From positions 1-64,000 of the forward strand of contig NZ_JAJJWH010000003.1 in assembly GCF_020907245.1 (NCBI RefSeq): a stretch of DNA of 64,000 nt. Direction: 5' to 3'. Both the position numbers and the translations under genes were made by a program. This document shows positions 19,503 through 27,005 of the stretch, one piece after another. This DNA is from Pontibacter harenae (lineage in GTDB: Bacteria; Bacteroidota; Bacteroidia; Cytophagales; Hymenobacteraceae). Each line of letters begins with the position of its first letter. Position 1 is the first letter of the stretch. The notes under the pieces are model-generated. The model made no database searches. It had not been told where the DNA came from and saw only the letters and a list, made by a program, of their open reading frames with translations.

Positions 19503-20417
19503 TTAATCATTCACTTCTCTTTTTTCTGCTACACGCAGTTTGGCACTTCTTGAGCGACTATTTTCTAAAAGCTCTTGTTCAGTTGGCGTTATGGGTTTTC
19601 TATTTACTGCCTCCAGCGGCTTTATCTCGTTGCCAAAAAGATCCTTTTCCACTTCCCCGAAAAACTTCCCTTTGGCGATAAAGTTCTTCACTAACCGGTC
19701 TTCCAGCGAATGATACGATATCACTACCAGCCTTCCTCCAGGTTTCAGCACTTCCGCTGCCTGCTCCAACATCTCCTCTAGCGCTTTTAGCTCGTCGTTC
19801 ACCTCTATGCGCAAGGCTTGAAAAACCTGCGCCAGGTATTTATTCTCTTTCCCTTTAGGAGTACAGGAAGCAATTGCCTGCTTAAATTCCCCTATCGTTT
19901 CTATGGCCTTTCGTCCCCGCTGGCTTACAATAAGCTTGGCCAGTGTTTTAGCGTTCTTCACCTCACCATAAATACCAAAGATGCGATGCAGTTGCTCCTC
20001 CGAGTATTCATTTACCACATCAGCAGCAGACATTCCTGTCTCTGGGTTCATGCGCATGTCCAAAGGGCCATCAAACCGTGTCGAAAAACCACGCTCTGCC
20101 ACATTAAACTGATGTGAAGAAACTCCTAAATCAGCCAGTATAGCGTCTACTTGCTTTACACGGTGCAAACGCAGATACTTTTTCAAATCCCTGAAATTGG
20201 CTCGCACAAACGTAAACACGGGACTATCGATCTTCTTCGACTGCTCCTGCGCATCACCATCCTGGTCAAACGAATAAAGCTTACCTTCTGTAAGCTTGCT
20301 AGCTATAAGGTCTGAATGCCCGCCACCACCAAAGGTAACATCTACATAAACACCATCTGGCTTTATAGCCATGGCATCAATAGATTCTTCTAACAATACA
20401 GGGCGATGATACTCCAT
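19503..20417 (-). CDS. rsmH: 16S rRNA (cytosine1402-N4)-methyltransferase RsmH (MraW)
   Basis: A SAM-dependent methyltransferase of 304 residues that modifies C1402 of 16S rRNA. It opens with YHRPVLLEESIDAM, has the SAM-binding DVTFGGGGHSDLIASKL near 27, the RsmH-specific LADLGVSSHQFNVAERGFS near 94, and VISYHSLEDRLVKNFI near 231. It is the second gene of the dcw operon; its ATG shares a base with the mraZ stop. Confidence 0.97.
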   Translation of the reverse strand: MEYHRPVLLEESIDAMAIKPDGVYVDVTFGGGGHSDLIASKLTEGKLYSFDQDGDAQEQSKKIDSPVFTFVRANFRDLKKYLRLHRVKQVDAILADLGVSSHQFNVAERGFSTRFDGPLDMRMNPETGMSAADVVNEYSEEQLHRIFGIYGEVKNAKTLAKLIVSQRGRKAIETIGEFKQAIASCTPKGKENKYLAQVFQALRIEVNDELKALEEMLEQAAEVLKPGGRLVVISYHSLEDRLVKNFIAKGKFFGEVEKDLFGNEIKPLEAVNRKPITPTEQELLENSRSRSAKLRVAEKREVND

Positions 20418-20884
20418 TAAACTAAAGGCTCTCCCTCTGGTTTGTCACCCAAAAACTTCTGGGCAAGCTGTGAAAAATTCTGCTGGTCCTTAATCAGGAA
20501 CTCATCATACTTATCAGGATTCCAAATCTCTACTCTGTTCCCCAACCCCACCACAATCGCCTCTTTCTCAAGCTCTGCGAAACGTGCCATCGTTCTAGGA
20601 ACAATAAAGCGGCCAGTGCCATCCAACTCAATCTCTGTGTTGCCACGAAAGAAGTTACGCTGAAAATGACGGTACTCTTCATTAAACTCATTAAGGCCAG
20701 CCACCTTATCATAAATCACCTTCCACTCCGCCTTCGGATAAAGCACCAGGCATGGCTCAAACCCCCTCATCAGCACCACATGATTACCTGACTCCTCTGG
20801 CAGGTTCGATTTTATCTTTGCAGGTAAAACCAACCTTCCCTTTGGGTCAATCTTGCATTCATATTCGCCAGAGAGAAAGTTCAT
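20417..20884 (-). CDS. mraZ: Transcriptional regulator MraZ
   Basis: A 155-residue DNA-binding protein with two SpoVT/AbrB-like halves: YECKIDPKGRLVLPAKIK near residue 8 and IELDGTGRFIVPRTMARF near 84. In studied bacteria MraZ binds short repeated boxes in front of its own operon and controls the dcw genes. It is the first gene of the block here. The upstream region carries a strong Bacteroidota promoter (20923-20952) and three 10-base-spaced AAAGTGG-like boxes directly upstream of the -33 element, supporting self-regulation. Confidence 0.96.
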   Translation of the reverse strand: MNFLSGEYECKIDPKGRLVLPAKIKSNLPEESGNHVVLMRGFEPCLVLYPKAEWKVIYDKVAGLNEFNEEYRHFQRNFFRGNTEIELDGTGRFIVPRTMARFAELEKEAIVVGLGNRVEIWNPDKYDEFLIKDQQNFSQLAQKFLGDKPEGEPLV

Positions 20885-20922
20885 AGTTATGACAGCTTTG
20901 CCCGAGTAGATTTCGGAGTATA

Positions 20923-20952
20923 CAAATGTAACGAATCAGCAAAACACAGCAA
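20923..20952 (-). promoter_or_regulatory. Promoter of mraZ / the dcw operon
   Basis: On the minus strand TTG (20950-20952), a 19-base spacer and TACATTTG (20923-20930) match the Bacteroidota -33/-7 consensus exactly. Transcription would begin near 20917, giving a leader of about 30 bases. Confidence 0.7.
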
Positions 20953-20979
20953 CCACAATCTACCACTTTTTACCACTTT
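20953..20979 (-). promoter_or_regulatory. Array of three MraZ-type boxes at the mraZ promoter
   Basis: Read on the minus strand: AAAGTGG (20973-20979), AAAGTGG (20963-20969) and ATTGTGG (20953-20959), each 10 bases apart, adjoining the -33 element. Repeats with a 10-base period and a GTGG/TGGG core are the known MraZ operator form. A further AAAGTGG lies at 21037-21043 on the same strand. Confidence 0.65.
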
Positions 20980-21172
20980 GTGGATAAATTATGGTTATCC
21001 ACCCCACTTATCCACATTATCCACATTCACATGCCCCCACTTTGGGTATAAGTTTATTTGCTTCGTATCTTTCTTTTAGATATAATACGAGGATACAATA
21101 AATCAATCAACTGATTATCAATAACTTAATGGTAGTAAATAGAAAATAACCTATACTTTATACATATCCACA
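20979..21172. promoter_or_regulatory. Cluster of DnaA-box sequences with an AT-rich stretch
   Basis: TTATCCACA occurs exactly at 21008-21016 and 21017-21025 (directly abutting) and at 20979-20987 on the opposite strand. One-mismatch copies are at 20995-21003 (TTATCCACC) and 21164-21172 (ATATCCACA). Between 21047 and 21163 the DNA is strongly AT-rich. This could be a replication origin or DnaA control of the dcw operon; sequence alone cannot decide. Confidence 0.5.
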
Positions 21173-21175
21173 GCA

Positions 21176-21233
21176 AAAGTGGGGCAAAATGGAGATTGTG
21201 GGACAAAGTGGAAAGAATTGAAAGTAGAAGTGG
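21176..21233 (+). promoter_or_regulatory. Second array of MraZ-type boxes, opposite orientation
   Basis: On the plus strand AAAGTGG (21176), AAAATGG (21186), ATTGTGG (21195), AAAGTGG (21205) and GAAGTGG (21227) follow with about 10-base spacing. No plus-strand gene lies downstream for more than 8 kb. The array is about 290 bases upstream of mraZ. Confidence 0.5.
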
Positions 21234-21416
21234 GGTAAAAGCCCGAGGAGAAATGCGCTATCAACCCTTCCAGGTGTGCAATTCTGAAGCTTTAGTGCAG
21301 AGCCTTTTTGGAGAGTAAAAATTTATAACTTAAAACCTGAAAACATTAGGCATCACACACAAGAATAGAGAACTATATAAAGCAGATTAACAATTACTTA
21401 AACTGCTTAAATAAAT
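21234..21416. other. Remainder of the non-coding region beyond the MraZ/DnaA control sites
   Basis: Apart from the promoter, MraZ arrays and DnaA boxes listed separately, no gene, tRNA or clear hairpin is visible between the mraZ control region and the terminator at 21417. Confidence 0.5.
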
Positions 21417-21451
21417 AAGGCAGGAAGCTTTAAAAAGCCTCCTGCCTTATG
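21417..21451 (-). terminator. Hairpin terminator after the broken beta-barrel gene
   Basis: TAAGGCAGGA and an AAGC block pair with GCTT and TCCTGCCTTA around a short A-rich loop. It sits about 20 bases beyond the stop of the degenerate minus-strand barrel gene. Confidence 0.65.
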
Positions 21452-21469
21452 AAATTTTCTACAGTTAAA

Positions 21470-22038
21470 TTAGAAAGTAAAACCTAAGTGTAAACCAACG
21501 GCAAGCACTGGCGAACCATCTAAAAAGTGCTGGTATTCTACACGACCGCCTATCACACCGTTTTTACCAAAGCCAAAGTCATTCTCGAAATAAGCACTTC
21601 CTCCAAAATCAGAAGCTTTTATGTGCTTTACAGATCCATCCACGGTGCCTGCTTCCTCGGAGTTAGAATTATCTTATGCACGATGCCTTACAGAGGGCCC
21701 CGCTCCCAAGCGAAGCGTCATCATTTGTTATTAACTATATCAACAGTAGCAACGAGTGTAGCGGTAAAAAATTTATTTTTGACCGTGTAAATCCCCATCA
21801 CATTGTCGTAACGAGAAGCATTTAAAGCTCCAAGGTTGAACCCTAGCACTATATGGTCAGTAAGGTAGCGGCCGTATTTGTTGTAGAAAAGAAAGCCTTG
21901 GCTGTCGTTCTCAGGCAACCATGTATAACTAACACCAGCTTTAAATATATTTGAATCGTTGCCAGCAGCATTTACAGGCTTAGCCAACGCCATAGAGACG
22001 AAAAAAATAATAGTAATTGCATAACTAAAGGGTTTCAT
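21470..22038 (-). pseudogene. Outer-membrane beta-barrel protein, inactivated by a frameshift and an in-frame stop
   Basis: From ATG 22036-22038 the frame gives a signal peptide (MKPFSYAITIIFFVSMALA) and barrel-like strands up to VATVDIVNNK, where it stops at 21721-21723. One frame over, the reading continues without loss of sense (LRLGAGPSVRHRA), meets TAA at 21674-21676, then runs on as DNSNSEEAGTVDGSVKH, strands such as FGGSAYFENDFGFG and GVIGGRVEYQHFLDG, and ends in LHLGFTF with a terminal Phe, the usual end of a Bacteroidota porin-like barrel of about 185 residues. One indel near 21722 and one nonsense codon therefore break an otherwise complete gene. The function of the parent protein is unknown. 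Confidence 0.75.
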
Positions 22039-22260
22039 AAGAGTGAAAAAGGTGGCTAAACAAATAGAACATTTTGTAACCAATCACTCTCGATTCTTGC
22101 TTTCTATCTGCTTAGGCTACAGGTAATACATACCCACTTTTATGGATATAGTTACAAAAACAACCCCAAATCCTTAACATATTTACCTCACATAAATAAA
22201 TCAGACAATATAAGTACAGCAAGCACTTGAATTCCAATAAACATATAGAATAGTATATTT

Positions 22261-22968
22261 TTAACTTTTGGATTTGTAAAGCTGCCACCATGGCAGGTAA
22301 GGCTTATCGTGGTGCTCGTAGTGATAACCGAAGAAATAACAGCTAACAAAAGCCCAAAGATGATTTTTAGGTTGGGTAGAAGATTTATGTGGATTTTCGT
22401 GACTGTGTTCGCCGCGATGCGGCTGGTATGTTCCAAAGTAAAAAAGCTGGAAAGTAGCCAGAATAGCAGGCACCATCCAGAACAGCACTACGTTTTCGAG
22501 CGGGAAAAATAGCTGTAGCACATTGTAGGTTATAGCCATTAGCACAATCTGCCACCAAGTGATATAATTTTTCAGAAAGCTGAAATACCAAACCCAAAAA
22601 CTACCACCATAATAATCGGGATCTTGCTCCGTAGCAACATGCCGGTGATGCTGATGGTGCCTGGGCAAGAGGCGCGGATACCAGTTGTAAGCAAAAAGCA
22701 AAGCTGTTAGGGTGCCAATAGCTCTGTTTAGACGTGGTTGCCCAGGTGCCGCTACGCCATGCATGGCATCGTGCGCTGTAATAAAAAGGCCTGTATACAG
22801 GTGTGTTTGCAGCAACAGGAAAAGATAGGTAAACGGGGAAGTAAAATCAACTTGAAAGAAAGCTAAAAGATACACTAGCAATGCCGCCCAACAAAAAACA
22901 ACGGTGGTAGCTATCAAAGTACCTGTATACTTTTGCGGTTTTACTATCAATTTAACCTCACCCATCAC
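22261..22968 (-). CDS. crtW: Beta-carotene ketolase CrtW (fatty-acid-desaturase fold)
   Basis: A 235-residue membrane di-iron oxygenase adding 4-keto groups to beta-ionone rings (canthaxanthin/astaxanthin type). Three histidine clusters are present: HDAMH at 66-70, HHQHH at 104-108 and HYEHH at 216-220. The family's FYFGTYQPHR (near 176) and SCYFFGYHYEHHDKPYLPWW (209-228) point to CrtW rather than a lipid desaturase. Four hydrophobic spans are visible. It follows ispH by 29 bases and appears to be the last gene of the carotenoid operon. Its substrate requires a working lycopene cyclase, which is truncated nearby. Confidence 0.85.
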   Translation of the reverse strand: MMGEVKLIVKPQKYTGTLIATTVVFCWAALLVYLLAFFQVDFTSPFTYLFLLLQTHLYTGLFITAHDAMHGVAAPGQPRLNRAIGTLTALLFAYNWYPRLLPRHHQHHRHVATEQDPDYYGGSFWVWYFSFLKNYITWWQIVLMAITYNVLQLFFPLENVVLFWMVPAILATFQLFYFGTYQPHRGEHSHENPHKSSTQPKNHLWAFVSCYFFGYHYEHHDKPYLPWWQLYKSKS

Positions 22969-22997
22969 ACTACTTAATATTTCAACATAACCCGCAT

Positions 22998-23849
22998 CTA
23001 CAGTTCATAAGCCAGTAATGCATCACGCACTTGCTCCATTAGCCACATGGGCGTAGAGGTCGCACCGCAAATACCAACAGTATCGCCTGGCTTAAACCAC
23101 GCATGCTGCAGTTCTTCTACTTTAGAGATGAAGTACGTATGCTCATTCGTGTTTTTACACACCTGGTAAAGCACCTTTCCGTTAGATGACTTGGTACCTG
23201 AGACAAACACAATCTTATTGAATTTACTGGCAAACTTACGCAAATCTTTATCTCGATTAGAAACTTGCCTACAAATGGTATCATTCGCATTCACCATAAA
23301 ACCACGATTTTCGAGCGCGGATTTAATGGTATAAAAACTGTCTGTACTTTTCGTTGTCTGGCTATAAAGCGTGATTTCTGGTGGTAGTTCGTGCTGCAAC
23401 AACTCATCAAGATTCTCGAAAACAACAGCCTCATTATTTGTTTGCCCCAATAAGCCTAACACCTCCGCATGCCCATGTTTTCCATAAATAAAGATCCTCT
23501 CTTTTTTATCGAATGATGTTTTGATGCGGTTCTGTAGTTTAAGCACCACTGGGCAGGAAGCGTCGATAAGCGTAAGGTTATTTTGAAGTGCAGTCTGGTA
23601 AGTTTCAGGCGGCTCACCATGTGCCCGAATCAGCACAGCCTCGCCTTTTAACTCTCTTAGCTGCTGGTGATTTATTATTTGGAGCCCCTGCTTTTGCAGC
23701 CGTTCAACTTCCTCATCGTTATGCACAATATCACCCAGGCAATAAAGATATCCCTGCTCCTGAAGCAAATCCTCGGCCATTTGGATAGCATACACTACTC
23801 CAAAGCAAAAACCTGAATTATGATCTATTGTTACATCTAAGCGCTGCAT
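22998..23849 (-). CDS. ispH: 4-hydroxy-3-methylbut-2-enyl diphosphate reductase IspH (LytB)
   Basis: Last step of the MEP pathway, making IPP and DMAPP for carotenoids and quinones. The 283-residue Fe-S enzyme has three conserved cysteines in GFCFGVVYAI (near 13), IDASCPVVLKLQ (near 95) and DTICRQVSNRDK (near 196), with the substrate-binding HND in GDIVHNDEEV (near 38), IRAHGEPPET (near 73), YGKHGHAEVLG (near 122) and TKSTDSF (near 163). GICGATSTPMWLMEQV at the C-terminus is the Bacteroidota form. It starts 5 bases after the truncated cyclase frame and lies inside the carotenoid operon, linking precursor supply to pigment output. Confidence 0.93.
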   Translation of the reverse strand: MQRLDVTIDHNSGFCFGVVYAIQMAEDLLQEQGYLYCLGDIVHNDEEVERLQKQGLQIINHQQLRELKGEAVLIRAHGEPPETYQTALQNNLTLIDASCPVVLKLQNRIKTSFDKKERIFIYGKHGHAEVLGLLGQTNNEAVVFENLDELLQHELPPEITLYSQTTKSTDSFYTIKSALENRGFMVNANDTICRQVSNRDKDLRKFASKFNKIVFVSGTKSSNGKVLYQVCKNTNEHTYFISKVEELQHAWFKPGDTVGICGATSTPMWLMEQVRDALLAYEL

Positions 23850-23854
23850 ATCTA

Positions 23855-24115
23855 TTATACCGCTAACTGTCGATATTGTTTAACAATGCTTCGCTGCCTA
23901 AGCCCTTCATACACAGAAATAATAAGCAACAGCATCAAAATCGAGTATACGCTATCTTCAACGGGTACAGATAGGGTTATAAGACCCAAGTTAAAGTCGT
24001 TGTCGTACCAAACAATTGGCAAATATGTAAGCACATCGTTTACGAGCAGAAAAGGCACCAGATGAACAAGGCAGGCTAAGTAGTAACGCCCTAAAAATTT
24101 GGTGCTTAAATAACC
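23855..24115 (-). pseudogene. Lycopene cyclase (CrtYcd type), C-terminal remnant
   Basis: A minus-strand frame open from 24142 down to a stop at 23855 reads YLSTKFLGRYYLACLV, PFLLVNDVLTYLPIVWY and SVPVEDSVYSILMLLL, then a basic tail. These are the final two membrane helices of the membrane-type lycopene cyclase, including the conserved PVED motif. A whole fused CrtYcd has about 230 residues in two homologous halves; only about 85 remain, with no ATG and only a GTG at 24058. Upstream, the frame runs into a TGA inside the preceding gene. The first half and the start of the second half are missing, so this is most likely a deletion remnant. Confidence 0.75.
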
Positions 24116-24651
24116 ACTTGCTTTAATTGCACCTTCTCTTCCTCATTTAAATGATCTTTTGTAAGAAGGAAATCGCGCATGGTGCGTGCAAAATCAGGAT
24201 CCAAACCTGCTTTCCTATGGTTTCTGAGACTGCTGATTATGATCTTTTTGTCCTCATCCAGATGGCCGCTCATATCGAGGTAACGCGGCACATAGTGCTC
24301 TACTGTAAAACGCAAAAATCTGATCTCAGCATTATTTGGGCTCATTGCAACAGCCTCTTTAAAGCCCGCTGCAGAGGTTTTTAAATGCTTTAATTTTGAA
24401 TATGGATTCCATACATATTTGGCCATAGTTGCATCTGAGGCTGCTCTATAAGCCATTACTACAGGGTCTTGCCCCTTGTAGTCGTGCATTAGTTTATTGA
24501 ATTTTTTGCCCACCTCACTGTCCTTAGAAGCCTCCAGATACTGCACCCGCAGTTTATTAAGGTTATAAGCAGCACCGTCGGCAAAGGCCTGCATGGCTGT
24601 TAGCAAAATGGCAAAAAATAGAATCGTGGTTTTTCTCACGTTAAATAACAT
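24106..24651 (-). CDS. Small exported protein of the carotenoid operon, function unknown
   Basis: Starting at ATG 24651 (an upstream in-frame ATG is at 24669), the protein begins MLFNVRKTTILFFAILLTA, a signal peptide cut near QAFA. The mature ~155 residues are helical and charged: NLNKLRVQYLEASKDSEVG, a DPVVMAYRAASDATMAKY stretch, and FKEAVAMSPNNAEIRFLRF, which resembles a single TPR-like helical hairpin. No enzyme motif is seen. Genes like this commonly sit beside crtB and crtI in pigmented Bacteroidota, but the role is not established. It overlaps the end of crtB by 11 bases, and its stop lies inside the lycopene-cyclase remnant, so it sits right at the apparent deletion point. Confidence 0.75.
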   Translation of the reverse strand: MLFNVRKTTILFFAILLTAMQAFADGAAYNLNKLRVQYLEASKDSEVGKKFNKLMHDYKGQDPVVMAYRAASDATMAKYVWNPYSKLKHLKTSAAGFKEAVAMSPNNAEIRFLRFTVEHYVPRYLDMSGHLDEDKKIIISSLRNHRKAGLDPDFARTMRDFLLTKDHLNEEEKVQLKQVVI

Positions 24652-25474
24652 TAAATCTGTACTTGACATATGAACTTAACAATATAGCAAGTTTCGCATT
24701 ATCAGGTACTCTTACGCGCTCCATCAGTATTCGGGTTGCTGGCAAGCCCTGAATCTTTCTGAAAAGCTTTAAATAATAAACATAAGCCAAATATACTCCC
24801 ATGCGGGCACCACTAGGCAAAGCAAGTATGCCTTTGTACGCCTCATCGAAATCCTGAAGTATATCGGCTTCTATTTCAACCTTGCAGTTGTTACTAAAGT
24901 TCAAGTAGTCAACTTTCGGGAAATATACCCTGCCTCGTTCCTGATAGTCGCTCTGCATATCGCGCAGGAAATTCACCTTCTGAAAAGCTGCCCCAAGACT
25001 GCAGGCTGGTTTCTTTAGTCGCTCAAACATTTCGGCATCTCCCTCGCAAAACACCTTCAGACACATTAAGCCAACCACTTCAGCAGAACCGTAGATGTAC
25101 TCTTTGTATAAACCACGGTCGTATACATGATCATCCAAGTCCATTTCCATACTTTTCAGAAAGGCATCTATGTATTCGGTGTCTATTTTATACTCCTGCA
25201 CTACAGCCTGAAAAGCATGAAGAACGGGGTTTAAGCTTATACCTGTCTCGATGGCTTCGTAGGTCTGTTTCTTAAAATCGGCCAGTAGCTTACGCTTGTC
25301 AAAGTCGTGGAAGGTATCCACAATTTCATCGGCACAGCGCACAAACCCATAAATGGCATAAATAGGTGCATGAAACTTCCGATCCAAGGTTTTGATACCG
25401 AGCGTAAAAGACGTGCTGTATGCCTCTGTAATAATTTTGCTGCACTTAAGGCATGTTTGTTTGAATAGCTCCAT
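24641..25474 (-). CDS. crtB: Phytoene synthase CrtB
   Basis: Condenses two GGPP to phytoene. From ATG 25474 (MELFKQTCLKCSK) the protein has 277 residues. The first aspartate-rich motif is DEIVD at 49-53 and the second lies in NFLRDMQSDYQERGRVYFP near 165; YIYGSAEVVGLMCLKVF (near 130) is also typical. A longer reading from 25513 is open but overlaps crtI and adds nothing conserved. The chosen start lies 17 bases after the crtI stop. It is membrane-associated and works directly before CrtI. Confidence 0.94.
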   Translation of the reverse strand: MELFKQTCLKCSKIITEAYSTSFTLGIKTLDRKFHAPIYAIYGFVRCADEIVDTFHDFDKRKLLADFKKQTYEAIETGISLNPVLHAFQAVVQEYKIDTEYIDAFLKSMEMDLDDHVYDRGLYKEYIYGSAEVVGLMCLKVFCEGDAEMFERLKKPACSLGAAFQKVNFLRDMQSDYQERGRVYFPKVDYLNFSNNCKVEIEADILQDFDEAYKGILALPSGARMGVYLAYVYYLKLFRKIQGLPATRILMERVRVPDNAKLAILLSSYVKYRFNVI

Positions 25475-25490
25475 GATGTGGAAGGTTAAG

Positions 25491-26993
25491 TTACACCAAA
25501 GCTGGCACCGCAAATTCTTTTGCTATCTCTATCGCTACTACCTGTCCCGAAATTAAAGAAGGAGGCACTCCTGGACCAGGTACTGTTAACTGGCCGGTGT
25601 AAAAAAGGTTATTTACTTTTCTGCTTTTAAGGCTAGGCTTTAGAATGGCTGTTTGCATCAATGTATTTGCCAAGCCATAGGCATTGCCCTTAAAAGCATT
25701 ATAATCATGTATAAAATCTCTGTGGGCATAGCTACGCTTGTACACCACAGCACTGCGGATTTCCTGTTTTGTAAGTTTTTCCAACCTTTCCATCAACAGG
25801 TTGTAGTAATACTCACGCATGTCGTCTGTATCCTGCAGGCCTGGAGCCACTGGCATCAGCACAAACAGGTTTTCACAACCTTCGGGAGCTACAGACACAT
25901 CGGTTACAGAGGGTGCGGAAACATAAAAAAGCGGCTTTTCAGGCCACTTAGGGTCGGTGTAAATTTCGTGGGCATGCGGGCCAAAATCTTCATCGAAAAA
26001 CAAATTATGATGTTGCAGGTTTAGGAGTTTCTTGTTTACTCCCAGATAAAACAGCAATGAAGACGGCGCCATAACCCGCTTATCCCAATAATCGTCAGAG
26101 TAGCTTTGGAAAGACTTTGGAAGCAACGCTTTTTCAACATGGCGATAATCGGCACTTGCCACCACCACATCAGCTTCATAAAAAGCAGCGTCTGTCTTAA
26201 CACCAGTCGCAACACCCTGCGCTACTTCTATATGCTGCACATTCTGGTTATACAGAAACTTAACCCCTTTCTCTTCAGCCAACTGCACCATCCCCTCCAC
26301 AATCTTGTACATACCGCCCATCGGGTACCAGGTGCCTAGGCTTATATCGGCATAATTCATTAAGCTGTAAAGGGCTGGCGTGTTTTCAGGTAGCGCGCCA
26401 AGAAAAAGAATCGGGAACTCCATGAGCTTGATAATCCTTTCGTGCTGAAAGAACTTCCGAATGTGTTTGTGTATAGACTGAAATACATCCATCCGCAGCA
26501 CATCCAATAACAGCTTCAAGCTCACGAACTCGGACATGGAACGACTAGGCTTGTACACCAACTGGTTTATGCCTACCTCATATTTGTAAGCTGCCTGCTC
26601 CAGAAACTCATCTAGCTTTTGGCCACTTCCTTTTTCCCATTGTTCAAAAAGGGCTCGCATCTGATCCATAGAAGCAGGTACTTCTACAAAATCATCTTCA
26701 CCAAAAATAACGGCATACGATGGGTCTAAACGCTTTAGGCTGTAGTAATCTGATGTGCTTTTCCCGAACTTGCTAAAGTAAGACTCAAATACATCAGGCA
26801 TCCAATACCAACTTGGCCCCATGTCAAAAGTAAAGCCTTTAGCCTGAAAACTTCGGGCACGTCCGCCTGGGCTGCTGTTCTTTTCCAGCACCGTTACCTC
26901 ATATCCCTGGTCAGCCAGGCAGGTAGCGGCAGAGAGGCCAGAAAAGCCAGAACCTATTACAATAACTTTACTTTTATCTACCATGGAAGGCAA
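25491..26993 (-). CDS. crtI: Phytoene desaturase CrtI
   Basis: FAD-dependent desaturase/isomerase turning phytoene into lycopene (or neurosporene). The 500-residue protein opens with KVIVIGSGFSGLSAATCLAD (FAD-binding) and EKNSSPGGRARSF, then FDMGPSWYWMPDVFE, typical of bacterial CrtI. The C-terminal signature YTGQLTVPGPGVPPSLISG (near 466) is the carotenoid-desaturase motif. ATGs at 26993 and 26984 are both possible. It begins 12 bases after the sigma-factor stop, so sigma factor, crtI and crtB are co-transcribed. Confidence 0.95.
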   Translation of the reverse strand: MPSMVDKSKVIVIGSGFSGLSAATCLADQGYEVTVLEKNSSPGGRARSFQAKGFTFDMGPSWYWMPDVFESYFSKFGKSTSDYYSLKRLDPSYAVIFGEDDFVEVPASMDQMRALFEQWEKGSGQKLDEFLEQAAYKYEVGINQLVYKPSRSMSEFVSLKLLLDVLRMDVFQSIHKHIRKFFQHERIIKLMEFPILFLGALPENTPALYSLMNYADISLGTWYPMGGMYKIVEGMVQLAEEKGVKFLYNQNVQHIEVAQGVATGVKTDAAFYEADVVVASADYRHVEKALLPKSFQSYSDDYWDKRVMAPSSLLFYLGVNKKLLNLQHHNLFFDEDFGPHAHEIYTDPKWPEKPLFYVSAPSVTDVSVAPEGCENLFVLMPVAPGLQDTDDMREYYYNLLMERLEKLTKQEIRSAVVYKRSYAHRDFIHDYNAFKGNAYGLANTLMQTAILKPSLKSRKVNNLFYTGQLTVPGPGVPPSLISGQVVAIEIAKEFAVPALV

Positions 26994-27005
26994 CGGTGTT
27001 ATTTG

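Noticed and set aside
21176..21233. CRISPR-like array of short repeats
   Set aside because: Units are about 7 bases with 3-base spacers and degenerate, fitting a protein-binding array and not CRISPR repeats.
20885..21469. Possible tRNA or small RNA gene in the long non-coding region
   Set aside because: No cloverleaf or tRNA consensus arms are seen; the visible signals are protein-binding boxes.
22188..22436. Alternative minus-strand frame at the 3' end of crtW
   Set aside because: Overlaps the conserved HYEHH-coding part of crtW in another frame and has no homology signal.
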